Below, one piece after another: positions 1 through 6,779 of a DNA stretch of 9,202 nucleotides (position 1 is the stretch's first letter; every line of letters begins with the position of its first letter). Made by a program: the position numbers and the translations under genes. The stretch is taken from positions 1 through 9,202 of the forward strand of contig CAZIGW010000139.1 of the NCBI GenBank assembly GCA_964538565.1. Reading direction: 5' to 3'. Source of the DNA: CAYVBN01 sp964538565. GTDB lineage: Bacteria > Pseudomonadota > Alphaproteobacteria > Rhizobiales > Xanthobacteraceae. Under the pieces are notes generated by a model, which was not told the origin of the DNA, did not search any database, and saw nothing but the letters and a program-made list of their open reading frames with translations.

Positions 1-1178
1 GCCGCAGCGGCGAGTTTCACGTCATCACGGCGCGCGCGACCATCGTGTCGACCAACGCCATCACGTTCCGCTCCGGCTTCGTGCGCGACATCACCGGCAC
101 CGGGACGTTGCTTGCCTATCGGGCGGGCGCGACGCTGCGCAACGCGGAATTCAGCTACGTGCGACCCGGCACGCCCAAGTTCTACTTCGAGGGTATCACG
201 TTCGCGATCCAGGAGGGCGCCCACTTCGTCAATTCGCAGGGCGAGGCGTTCATGCGCGCCTACGAACCCGACTGGGGCGACGAGGCCGACGTGCCGCGCA
301 TCGCCCGCGCCATGGCGCTGGAAAAGACGAAGGGCAATGCGCCGATCTATCTCGACATGTCCGCGGTACCGGAGAGCACGCGCGAGTACTTCATCCAGAG
401 CAAGGTCAAATGGATGGACTACTTCTTCCGCAAACTCGGCAAGGAAGCGCGCACCGACATGTTCGGCAAGACGCCCTACTACGCGCAGAACCAGATGACC
501 AAGATGGCGATCCGCACCGGCGTGGACTGCCGTTCCGACGTGCCCGGGCTCCTGGCCGCCGGGCTGGCGCAGGCCGGCTGCGCCAATCACTTTGCCGGAT
601 TCCACATCGGCCTGTGCGTCGGCAACGGCTGGATCGCCGGGCGCAGCGCCGTCGAGGATCTCGATCGCCTGCCGCCGCCGTCGCTCGACGCCGGCGAGAT
701 CTGGTCGGCGCACGCACAGACCCTCACGCCGCTCGACGAGAAGTCCGAAGCGCAGTCCGACCGCATCCTGCGCGACCTGCAACAGGTGATGTTCGCGCAC
801 GACATCGGCATCCTGAAGCAGGCCGACCGCCTGCAGCGGGCGCTCGCGCGCGTCGAGGCGCTGGCGCAGGATTTCGCGGCGATCGCCGCCCCGCACGTTC
901 ACGAACTGGTGCGGATCAAGGAGACCGAGGCCATGCTGCTCGCGGCCCGCATGATCCTCGGCGCGTCACTCTATCGCACCGAGTCGCGCCTCAGTCACTT
1001 CCGCGAGGACCACCCGGAGCGCGATGATGCCGAATGGTTGACGTGGGTGGACATTGCCGAGAGGGAGGGACGACCGCAGTTCAGCAAGACGCCCGTGCCG
1101 ACACCGCTCTGTCCAGTTGGCCTGCCGCCCGGACGGCCGACGCGGCTGCGCGCCCGCGACACGGTCGCCGGACCCTGA
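1..1178 (+). CDS. Fumarate reductase/succinate dehydrogenase-like FAD flavoprotein, C-terminal part (5' partial)
   Basis: The frame is open from the first full codon at position 3 to a TGA at 1176-1178, giving 391 residues that lack the N-terminal FAD-binding Rossmann segment. The GTG at 45 is an internal valine, not a start. The visible part begins at the end of the FAD domain (ATIVSTNAITFRSGF), followed by TGTGTLLAYRAGATLRNAEF, which matches the family block usually written TGDG..A...GA.L...EF. It continues through the capping domain (IYLDMS) and a second FAD contact, VPGLLAAG....HFAGFHIG..VGNGWIAGRSA, and ends with a helical C-terminal domain and the DD..WLTWVDIAEREG stretch typical of AprA/SdhA C-termini. 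Such proteins are two-electron oxidoreductases. The usual substrate-binding motif around HGANRLGG is not present in that form, so this is probably not a true fumarate reductase; the substrate is unknown. It is followed 95 bases later by a co-oriented binding-protein gene. Confidence 0.85.
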   Translation, partial: RSGEFHVITARATIVSTNAITFRSGFVRDITGTGTLLAYRAGATLRNAEFSYVRPGTPKFYFEGITFAIQEGAHFVNSQGEAFMRAYEPDWGDEADVPRIARAMALEKTKGNAPIYLDMSAVPESTREYFIQSKVKWMDYFFRKLGKEARTDMFGKTPYYAQNQMTKMAIRTGVDCRSDVPGLLAAGLAQAGCANHFAGFHIGLCVGNGWIAGRSAVEDLDRLPPPSLDAGEIWSAHAQTLTPLDEKSEAQSDRILRDLQQVMFAHDIGILKQADRLQRALARVEALAQDFAAIAAPHVHELVRIKETEAMLLAARMILGASLYRTESRLSHFREDHPERDDAEWLTWVDIAEREGRPQFSKTPVPTPLCPVGLPPGRPTRLRARDTVAGP

Positions 1179-1273
1179 TCCAGGACGTCAATCCCCGGCT
1201 TTCGATCTGCCCAGGACAAGGAAACGAGCGGTCGACGAGCTTCGACTGCACGATTGGACGGGAGAAACGAGCC

Positions 1274-2236
1274 ATGCGTCTGTTGCGTCACGTGCGGGTT
1301 GCCCTGGGGACTGCAATTCTGCTTGGCCTGGGGCTCGCCTCCGCCTCGGCTGAAGACAAGCTGACGCTGGCCATCGGGCAGCGAGGAAACTGGGACACCG
1401 CCGTTTCCGAACTCGGCCAGAGGGCGGGCATCTTCAAGAAGTACGACCTCGTGCTCGATATCCTCTACACGCAGGGCGCCGGCGAAAGTCAGCAGGCCGT
1501 GCTCTCGCGCAGCGCCGACATCGGCCTCGTCGGCACGCTCGGCGCGTTCTCGGCCTACAAGAAAGGCGCGCCCGTCCGCATCGTCGCCGCCCAGGCGACC
1601 GGCAGCGCCGATTTCTGGTACGCGCGCGCCGATTCATCCATTCACAGCATGAAGGACACCGACGGCAAGACCATCGCCTATTCGACGACCGGCGCGTCGA
1701 CGCACACGATGGTGCTCGGCTTCCTCAAGCAATACGGCACGAGTGGCAAGCCGGTGGCGACCGGCAGCCCCTCCGCCACGCTCACCCAGGTGATGTCGGG
1801 TCAGGTCGACGTCGGCTGGTCGTCGCCGCCGTTCGGCATCGAGCAGATCAACAAGAAGCAGATCCGCATCATCGCGCACGGATCCGACCTCGCCTCGGCG
1901 CGCGACCAGACCATCCGGGTGCTGATCACGACCGCCGACAAGCTCGAGGACCGGCCGAACGTCTTCGCGCGCTACGTTTAGGGCTATCGGGAAACGGTCG
2001 ACTGGATGTACGGCGAAGACGGACTCAAGGCCTACGCGGCCTTCGCCGGCGTCTCGCTCGACGTGGCGCGGCAGGTGCGCGACCAGTTCTTTCCCAAGAG
2101 CCTGATCGTTCCCGACAAGGTCACCGGGCTCGACGGCCTGATGACCGACGCCGTCACGTTCAAATACGTGCCCGAGCCGCTCACCAAGGAGCAGCTCGCC
2201 GAGCTGATCCGGATTCCGGCGCCGCTGAAGAAATAG
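1274..2236 (+). pseudogene. NitT/TauT-family ABC substrate-binding protein, interrupted by an in-frame TAG
   Basis: The ATG at 1274 follows a GGGAG ribosome-binding site (1260-1264) and opens a Sec-type signal peptide: a basic start (MRLLRHVR), a hydrophobic core, and cleavage after ASASA at about residue 26. The mature part reads like SsuA/NMT1-type periplasmic receptors for nitrate, sulfonate or thiamine-precursor-like ligands: GQRGNWDTAVSELGQRAGIF near the start, SRSADIGLVG for the DIG motif, and the VMSGQVDVGWSSPPF hinge region. At codon 236 the frame meets TAG (1979-1981), but the same frame continues without a shift through GYRETVDWMYGEDGLKAYAAFAG to a natural TAG at 2234-2236, the expected family C-terminus. 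The intact protein would be 320 residues; termination leaves 235, losing about a quarter of the fold. A CAG-to-TAG transition (Gln) is the simplest explanation, as a real nonsense mutation or a base error. No permease or ATPase of this class is in the window. Confidence 0.85.
1979..1981 (+). other. Internal amber codon inside the substrate-binding protein gene
   Basis: This TAG lies between ...NVFARYV and GYRETVDWMY, and the homologous sequence runs straight on in the same frame. There is no nearby frameshift and no good ribosome-binding site before the next in-frame ATG at 2006. CAG (Gln) fits the position chemically and is one transition away. No selenocysteine-type or pyrrolysine-type element is evident, and TAG also ends other genes here (tupB, tupA, the first cupin and the Bug gene), so general amber reassignment is unlikely. 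Confidence 0.9.
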
Positions 2237-2264
2237 GGTCGCCGGCAATCACGGCCAGGCCGGG

Positions 2265-2295
2265 GTCCCGCCCGCGTTCTCGACGCAGGCGGGAC
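2265..2295. terminator. GC-rich hairpin between convergent genes, possible bidirectional terminator
   Basis: GTCCCGCC (2265-2272) pairs perfectly with GGCGGGAC (2288-2295). After one mismatch the stem extends by GCG/CGC around a seven-base loop. It sits 28 bases after the binding-protein stop and 25 bases after the regulator stop on the other strand, where a shared terminator would be expected. Neither side has a T-run, so it is not a canonical intrinsic terminator; it may instead be a 3'-end stabilising structure. Confidence 0.45.
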
Positions 2296-2320
2296 GGGGC
2301 GCGGGAATCGAACAAGGCGG

Positions 2321-3199
2321 TCACGGCGCGTAGCGCACGAAGCCCGTGTCGGTCAGGTCGTAGCCCCCGAACTCCCTGGCGCGCGCGGCGAATGCCGGCA
2401 TGCGCAGGAACTTGAACAGGGCCTGCAGCGGCGGGCGGAAATAGTCGCGTTGGCGCAGCAGGAGATCAAACCGCTCCCACGCGAACGGCACGAAATCGAG
2501 ATTCGCGGTTTGGGCGACTGACCGGGTGGCGACGCCGCAGTCGGCCCGCCCGGCCCGAACGGCCTGCCCGATGTCGTTGCCGGTCGGGCAGACCGGGCCG
2601 AGCACGAGCTGCTCGTGCTTGATGCCGGCACGGCGCAGCATGCCGAGCAGGAGAAGCTGCGCGCCTGCGCCTTTCGGGCGCATCGCGAGGCGGGCGCGGC
2701 GATCGACCACGTCGGTCACCGACGTGAGGTTCAGCGGATTGCCGGGAGCCACCAGCAGACCCTGCTCGCGGCGCGCGAATGCGATCAGCACCGCGTCATG
2801 CAGCGCGCCGGTCGAGCGGACCGCGTCGATGTTGGCGTCCGCATCGCCTTCGAGCGGATGAAGGTGGATGGCGGCCGCCACCACCTCGCCGGCGATGAGC
2901 CGCTCCAGCCCGCGTTCGCTGCCCTCAGGCAGAGTTGCGAGCGTCGCACCGCTCTCGCGCAGGGCCCATTCGAGCAATGGGTCGTGGCTGCCCCCGACGA
3001 TCGGCGGGGGCTCCGCCGGGACCAGCCCCTCGGGCCGCGTCAGACTGGCGGACAGCCAACGGTCGAGTTCCCCCCTGGGGAAAAGCCAGCGCCCCGTGAC
3101 CTTCGTGCACGGGATCGTCCCTTCCGCCACCAGTTCGTAGAGCTTGCGCTCCTTGAGACGCAGGTAGCGTGCAGCCTCGACCGTCGTCAGAAGTTCCAT
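2321..3199 (-). CDS. One-component regulator: excisionase-type helix-turn-helix fused to a molybdate/tungstate-binding-like domain
   Basis: The protein is 292 residues from the ATG at 3199. Residues 4-49 (LTTVEAARYLRLKERKLYEL, then GRWLFPRGELDRWL) form a MerR/excisionase-like winged HTH. Residues 66-292 resemble the cytoplasmic periplasmic-binding-protein-like domain of COG1910: GGSHDPLLEWAL near 69-80, a GAGAQ turn at 177-181, VRAGRADCGVATRSVA near 214-229, LDFVPFAWERFDLL near 234-247, and the terminal GGYDLTDTG. There is no signal peptide or membrane segment, so it probably acts in the cytoplasm as a ligand-responsive DNA-binding protein. It is divergent from tupBCA across a short intergenic region, which fits control of tungstate or molybdate uptake. 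A GTG at 3223 would add eight residues (MQTGAVRI) but has no ribosome-binding site; the ATG at 3199 starts just before the HTH and is preferred, although its AGGA lies unusually close. Ligand and sign of regulation are inferred. Confidence 0.85.
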   Translation of the reverse strand: MELLTTVEAARYLRLKERKLYELVAEGTIPCTKVTGRWLFPRGELDRWLSASLTRPEGLVPAEPPPIVGGSHDPLLEWALRESGATLATLPEGSERGLERLIAGEVVAAAIHLHPLEGDADANIDAVRSTGALHDAVLIAFARREQGLLVAPGNPLNLTSVTDVVDRRARLAMRPKGAGAQLLLLGMLRRAGIKHEQLVLGPVCPTGNDIGQAVRAGRADCGVATRSVAQTANLDFVPFAWERFDLLLRQRDYFRPPLQALFKFLRMPAFAARAREFGGYDLTDTGFVRYAP

Positions 3200-3283
3200 G
3201 ATCCTAACTGCGCCTGTTTGCACACTTTACAGATTTGATCGATGTCGGAAAAGCTGCCAGCATCCGGTAAAGGAAGTATGGTC
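3200..3283. promoter_or_regulatory. Divergent promoter/operator region between the regulator and tupBCA
   Basis: These 84 bases separate the divergent starts and include the most AT-rich run of the window (about 3205-3240). Candidate elements are TTGCAC (3218-3223) and TTTACA (3226-3231), each -35-like on the plus strand, and TAAAGT (minus strand, 3225-3230), which is -10-like. None has a convincing partner at normal spacing. An AAAGGA ribosome-binding site (3269-3274) serves tupB. I found no strong long dyad that would define an operator; the placement comes mainly from gene orientation. Confidence 0.45.
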
Positions 3284-3976
3284 ATGACGGAAGGCACGTC
3301 CGCGCTCGGGCTGGTTCTGGGAGGCGATCCCGGCCTCTACGCGATCGTCCTGCTGTCGCTCGCCGTCAGCCTCGCGGCAACCGCCATCGCCGCCATCGTG
3401 GGCCTGCCGCTTGGCGCTCTTCTGGCGCTCCTCCGCTTCCCTGGACGAACGCCGCTCGTCGTCATCCTCAACGCCTTCATGGGCCTGCCGCCGGTGATCG
3501 TCGGGCTCGCCGTCTTCCTGCTGTTGTCCCGCTCCGGGCCGCTCGGATTCCTCGGCCTTCTGTTCACCCCGCAGGCGATGGTGATCGCCCAGACGGTACT
3601 GGTCGCACCGATCATCGCCGCGCTCACGCGCCAGACCATCGAAGACATGTGGACCGAATACCGTGACGAGCTCAAGGCGCTGCACGTGGGGCCGCTCGCC
3701 GGGATTGCCACGCTCCTGTGGGACGCGCGCTTCAGCTTGGTGACGACGCTGCTCGCGGGCTTCGGCCGGGCGGCGGCGGAAGTCGGCACGGTGATGATCG
3801 TGGGCGGCAACATCAACGGCTTCACCCGGACGATGACGACGACGATCGCGCTCGAGACCTCCAAGGGCGACCTGCCGCTCGCGATGGGTCTCGGGCTCGT
3901 GCTCATCGCGGTGATCATCGCCGTCAATGCGGCGGCGTGGGGCGTGCGGCGTGTCGGCGAACTGCGTGCGGGATAG
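3284..3976 (+). CDS. tupB: Tungstate-type ABC transporter permease (TupB)
   Basis: This 230-residue inner-membrane permease moves the oxyanion across the cytoplasmic membrane, receiving it from TupA and powered by the ATPase encoded next. About five hydrophobic segments are visible, near residues 19-50, 58-82, 96-118, 150-176 and 199-219. The stretch VGPLAGIATLLWDARFSLVT followed by GFGRAAAEVGTVMIVGGNI is the conserved cytoplasmic coupling and ligand-channel region of TupB/COG4662 proteins. In-frame ATGs exist at 3242, 3278 and 3284. The ribosome-binding site AAAGGA ends at 3274, nine bases before 3284 but only three before 3278, so 3284 is chosen; 3242 would add a polar, poorly conserved leader and has no Shine-Dalgarno sequence. 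The gene ends four bases before tupC, consistent with co-transcription. The usual tup order begins with the binding protein, whereas here the permease comes first. Confidence 0.87.
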   Translation: MTEGTSALGLVLGGDPGLYAIVLLSLAVSLAATAIAAIVGLPLGALLALLRFPGRTPLVVILNAFMGLPPVIVGLAVFLLLSRSGPLGFLGLLFTPQAMVIAQTVLVAPIIAALTRQTIEDMWTEYRDELKALHVGPLAGIATLLWDARFSLVTTLLAGFGRAAAEVGTVMIVGGNINGFTRTMTTTIALETSKGDLPLAMGLGLVLIAVIIAVNAAAWGVRRVGELRAG

Positions 3977-3980
3977 GGAA

Positions 3981-4703
3981 ATGCGGGCCACCGTCAGCGA
4001 CCTTCCCATTGTGTTCGAGGACGTGACGGTCGCCGTCCGCGACGCGACCGTGCTCGATCGCGTCTCGCTTCGGCTGACGGCCGGCGCACCGACAATTCTC
4101 CTCGGTCCGAACGGGGCAGGCAAGACCACATTGCTGCGCCTTGCCATGGGGCTGATGGCGCCTACGGCCGGACGCATCACCTGGGGGGCGCGCGCCGAGG
4201 CCGATATCCGCCGCCGCGCGCTCGTCTTCCAGCGGCCCGTGATGCTGCGCCGCTCGAGCCTCGCCAACATCACGTATGCGCTCGCGGCCGCCGACGTGCC
4301 CCGCGCGCAGCGGTCAGGCCGTGCGATCGAGCTTCTCGCCCAGGTCGGGCTTGCGGACCTTGCCCGCCGCCCGGCGCGACGGCTGTCGGGCGGCGAGCAG
4401 CAGCGGCTCGCCCTCGCCCGGGCACTGGCGCGCGATCCGGAGATCCTCTTTCTCGACGAGCCGACCGCGAGCCTCGATCCGCAGGGGACAAAGTCGGTCG
4501 AGGACATCGTTCGCGCCGTCGCGGCGAACGGCGTCAAGATCGTGATGACCACGCACGACCTCGGCCAGGCGCGACGGCTCGCGGGCGACGTCGTCTTTCT
4601 GGTCGGCGGCCGCCTGGTCGAGCACGCGCCTGCCGACCGCTTCTTCACCTCGCCGGTGACGCCGCAAGCCGACGCCTTCCTGCGCGGCGATCTCGTCATG
4701 TGA
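3981..4703 (+). CDS. tupC: Tungstate-type ABC transporter ATP-binding protein (TupC)
   Basis: This 240-residue ABC ATPase is expected to dimerise on the cytoplasmic face of the TupB permease. All functional motifs are intact: Walker A GPNGAGKTT (42-50), Q-loop glutamine 84 in FQRPV, signature LSGGEQQR (135-142), Walker B ILFLDEP (155-161), D-loop SLDP (164-167) and switch histidine 192 in TTHD. The short form without a C-terminal TOBE domain is typical of TupC and distinguishes it from ModC, which is usually longer. The ATG at 3981 lies four bases after the tupB stop with AGGGAA directly ahead, so translation is probably coupled. Extension upstream to the ATG at 3927 would overlap tupB in a non-conserved stretch. 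The assignment as TupC rather than another small importer ATPase rests on the neighbours. Confidence 0.88.
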   Translation: MRATVSDLPIVFEDVTVAVRDATVLDRVSLRLTAGAPTILLGPNGAGKTTLLRLAMGLMAPTAGRITWGARAEADIRRRALVFQRPVMLRRSSLANITYALAAADVPRAQRSGRAIELLAQVGLADLARRPARRLSGGEQQRLALARALARDPEILFLDEPTASLDPQGTKSVEDIVRAVAANGVKIVMTTHDLGQARRLAGDVVFLVGGRLVEHAPADRFFTSPVTPQADAFLRGDLVM

Positions 4704-4723
4704 TCCCATAGATCTCTGATCCC
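4701..4723. repeat. Short direct repeat (TGATCCC twice) in the tupC-tupA gap
   Basis: TGATCCC occurs at 4701-4707 and again at 4717-4723, with a third GATC at 4711-4714. The first copy includes the tupC stop codon. The second abuts the GGAGGAG ribosome-binding site of tupA. It may be a small local duplication or chance; no function can be assigned. Confidence 0.5.
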
Positions 4724-4734
4724 GGAGGAGACCG

Positions 4735-5568
4735 ATGAAAACGCGCCGTTTTGCCCTCGCGATGCTCGCCGCGCTCGCGGCCGGTTTCGCCCTGCCCGCG
4801 CACGCGCAGGACAAGTCGATCGTGGTCGCCTCGACTACGTCGACGCAGGACTCGGGCCTGTTCGGATATCTGCTGCCGATCTTCAAGCAGAAAACCGGCA
4901 TTACCGTGAAGGTGATCGCGCAGGGAACCGGCCAGGCGCTCGACACCGGCCGGCGCGGCGACGCCGACGTCGTGTTCGTGCACGCCCGTCCGGCGGAAGA
5001 GAAGTTCGTCGCCGAAGGCTCCGGCGTGAAGCGCTTTCCGGTGATGTACAACGACTTCGTCCTGGTCGGTCCGAAGAGCGATCCGGCCGGCGTCGGCGGC
5101 ACCAAGGACATCGTGGCGGCGCTCAAGGCGATCAAGGCCAAGCAGGCGCCGTTCGTCTCGCGCGGCGACCGCTCGGGCACCAATCAGGCAGAGCTTGCGC
5201 TGTGGAAGCAGGCCGGCATCGACATCGCCAAGGACAAGGGCCCGTGGTACCGCGACATCGGCCAGGGGATGGGCGCGGCGCTCAACACCGCCTCGGCGAT
5301 GAACGCCTACACCCTGTCCGACCGCGGCACGTGGATTTCCTTCAAGAACCGCGGCGACCTCGTGATCTCCGTCGAAGGCGACAAGCGGCTGTTCAACCAG
5401 TACGGCGTGATCCTGGTCAATCCGCAGAAGCACCCGAACGTGAAGAAGGAGCTCGGCCAGACGTTCATCGATTGGCTGATCTCGCCGGAGGGCCAGAAGG
5501 TGATCGCCGGCTACAAGATCGGCGGCCAGCAGCTCTTCTTCCCGGACGCCAACGAACCGGGAGCGTAG
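4735..5568 (+). CDS. tupA: Tungstate ABC transporter substrate-binding protein (TupA)
   Basis: The 277-residue precursor starts with a Sec signal peptide: MKTRR, a hydrophobic core, and an AHA|Q cleavage site after residue 24, giving a periplasmic protein. The mature part opens with IVVASTTSTQDSGL (29-42), the Tup-family oxyanion-binding signature, followed by GTGQALDTGRRGDADVVFVH (64-83), MYNDFVLVGP (104-113), SRGDRSGTN (142-150; the arginine region is implicated in oxyanion coordination in this family) and SDRGTW (195-200). These match TupA much better than ModA or WtpA, so tungstate is the likely ligand with molybdate secondary. A strong GGAGGAG (4724-4730) precedes the ATG, stronger than the sites of tupB and tupC, consistent with needing more binding protein than membrane components. 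The gene ends nine bases from the stop of the convergent ubiX. Confidence 0.92.
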   Translation: MKTRRFALAMLAALAAGFALPAHAQDKSIVVASTTSTQDSGLFGYLLPIFKQKTGITVKVIAQGTGQALDTGRRGDADVVFVHARPAEEKFVAEGSGVKRFPVMYNDFVLVGPKSDPAGVGGTKDIVAALKAIKAKQAPFVSRGDRSGTNQAELALWKQAGIDIAKDKGPWYRDIGQGMGAALNTASAMNAYTLSDRGTWISFKNRGDLVISVEGDKRLFNQYGVILVNPQKHPNVKKELGQTFIDWLISPEGQKVIAGYKIGGQQLFFPDANEPGA

Positions 5569-5577
5569 GCTCGGCCG

Positions 5578-6168
5578 TCACGGCTTCACCGGGCTTTTCT
5601 CCCGGCGCCGCACGACCTCGGTCGCGATGCCGAGCAGGTCGAACAGGCGGCCGACCGTGTGGTTGATGACGTCGTCCACGGTCTGCGGCCGGTTGTAGAA
5701 GGCCGGCACGATGGGGGCGACGATCGCCCCCATGTCCGACAGCGTCACCATGGTGCGCAGATGCCCGCCGTGCAGCGGCGTCTCGCGCACCGCAAGCACG
5801 AGCCTGCGGCGCTCCTTGAGCACAACGTCGGCCGCGCGCGTGAGCAGCGAGCTCGTCGTTCCGGACGCGATCTCGCTCATGGTGCGAATCGAGCACGGCA
5901 CGACGATCATGCCCATCGTCTGAAACGAGCCGGAGGAAATCGACGCGCCGATGTCGGTGACCGCATGATTGACCGAGGCGAGCGCGCGGACGTCCTTCGA
6001 TTTCAGCTCCGTCTCGTTGCCGAGCGTCATTTCAGCCGACCGGCTCATGACGAGATGCGTTTCGACCCCGCTGTTGCGCAGCAACTCGAGCGCGCGCACG
6101 CCGTAGATCACCCCGGAGGCGCCGGAGATCCCGACGATCAGTCGTTGCGTGGGGATGCCGCTCTTCAC
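5578..6168 (-). CDS. ubiX: Flavin prenyltransferase UbiX
   Basis: UbiX transfers a dimethylallyl group to reduced FMN to make prenylated FMN, the cofactor of UbiD-family decarboxylases in ubiquinone synthesis and aromatic acid breakdown. It is cytoplasmic, and homologues are typically dodecameric. From the GTG at 6168 the protein is 196 residues, the usual length. It has the flavin-binding GISGASG (13-19), VPCSIRTMSEIASG (90-103), VRETPLH (127-133) and VPAFYNRP (154-161). From memory of the Pseudomonas enzyme, catalytic Lys129, Arg139, Glu140, Tyr169 and Arg185 line up at a constant offset with K118, R128, E129, Y158 and R174 here, so it should be active. The frame extends to a TTG at 6219 that overlaps the upstream DUF2390 stop, but those 17 residues precede the family's normal start and an AGGCGAG site supports the GTG. 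No ubiD is visible in the window. Confidence 0.92.
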   Translation of the reverse strand: MKSGIPTQRLIVGISGASGVIYGVRALELLRNSGVETHLVMSRSAEMTLGNETELKSKDVRALASVNHAVTDIGASISSGSFQTMGMIVVPCSIRTMSEIASGTTSSLLTRAADVVLKERRRLVLAVRETPLHGGHLRTMVTLSDMGAIVAPIVPAFYNRPQTVDDVINHTVGRLFDLLGIATEVVRRREKSPVKP

Positions 6169-6215
6169 CCACTCGCCTCGCTTGCCCGGGCACGGGTGAA
6201 ATCGCGCCGAGGAGA

Positions 6216-6740
6216 TCAATCAAGCGCGCGCAGCAAAGCGTCCACGGCGGTCTCGGGAAACTCTCGCCCGACGACCGCCTGATAGGCCGCCACATTGGCG
6301 CGGGCCGCCTCCTGCACCGACTGTGCCGATCTAAGGGGTTCCTTGCCGCCGACGAACTCCGTCAGGGCCAGAGCGTAGAGCGCCTCCTGCTCCAGGCGCT
6401 CGGCTTCGAGCTCCACCGCCTTGACCCGCGTCCGGAACAGCTCCGTGGTCGTTGCGTCGATCGGGGGAGCGCCGCCCTTGAGGGCCCGGCGAATCACCCG
6501 CAAAGGCAAGACGGCCGTCTCGCGCCAGTGGCGGATCCGCGCGTCGATGCCGCGCACACCCTCGGCCGAGAGCAGCCGGCGCTCCGTCGCCAGCCACAGC
6601 AGAAAGAGCAGCAGGTTGACGTCGACCCCGAACGCGTCCTGCAGTTCGAGGCACGCCGGGGCGACCTGCGGTCGGCGATAGAATCCCAGCGAGAACCGCC
6701 AAAAAGGCGAACCGCCGGCATCGGTCTCGACATCGCTCAT
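6216..6740 (-). CDS. TIGR02444/DUF2390 family protein, function unknown
   Basis: The protein is 174 residues from the ATG at 6740. It matches the TIGR02444 (DUF2390) family strongly near its N-terminus: PFWRFSLGFYRRPQVAPACL (12-31), then ELQDAFGVDVNLLLFLLWLA (32-51). Those blocks hold the family's characteristic FW.FSL, ACL.LQD and DVNLLLF elements. The rest is mostly alpha-helical with many charged residues, including an arginine- and glutamate-rich stretch near 101-118. There is no signal peptide; the leucine-rich stretch at 43-51 is too short for a confident membrane span, so a cytoplasmic protein is likely. An alternative ATG at 6749 would add three residues; neither start has a clear ribosome-binding site. 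Its stop overlaps a TTG in the ubiX frame, and the two genes are probably co-transcribed. The family has no established function. Confidence 0.85.
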   Translation of the reverse strand: MSDVETDAGGSPFWRFSLGFYRRPQVAPACLELQDAFGVDVNLLLFLLWLATERRLLSAEGVRGIDARIRHWRETAVLPLRVIRRALKGGAPPIDATTTELFRTRVKAVELEAERLEQEALYALALTEFVGGKEPLRSAQSVQEAARANVAAYQAVVGREFPETAVDALLRALD

Positions 6741-6779
6741 GACCGCCATGATAGCGAAGAACGCGCCCGAACACATCGG

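Noticed and set aside
1231..1246. GTCGA/TCGAC inverted repeat upstream of the binding-protein gene
   Set aside because: It is only a five-base stem, common by chance in GC-rich DNA, with no linked promoter or terminator element.
2615..3238. A 207-codon plus-strand open frame opposite the regulator
   Set aside because: The regulator on the minus strand has clear HTH and binding-domain motifs; the plus-strand product has none.
3253..3261. GCTG-C-CAGC dyad ahead of tupB as an operator
   Set aside because: Four-base half-sites are too short to be meaningful without comparative data.
3227..4699. A 490-codon open frame on the minus strand across tupB and tupC
   Set aside because: It lies antisense to two genes with intact family motifs; its product is arginine/serine- and charge-rich with low-complexity repeats, typical of the complement of high-GC coding DNA.
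4696..5433. A 245-codon minus-strand open frame opposite tupA
   Set aside because: It is a shadow of the well-supported tupA and matches no recognisable family.
5589..5605. CCGGG/CCCGG hairpin 20 bases after the tupA stop
   Set aside because: The stem is short, has no T-run, and lies within the ubiX coding end; too weak to call a tupA terminator.
5659..6282. A 207-codon plus-strand open frame across ubiX
   Set aside because: It is antisense to ubiX, with an Arg/Ala/His-rich composition and no domain signal.
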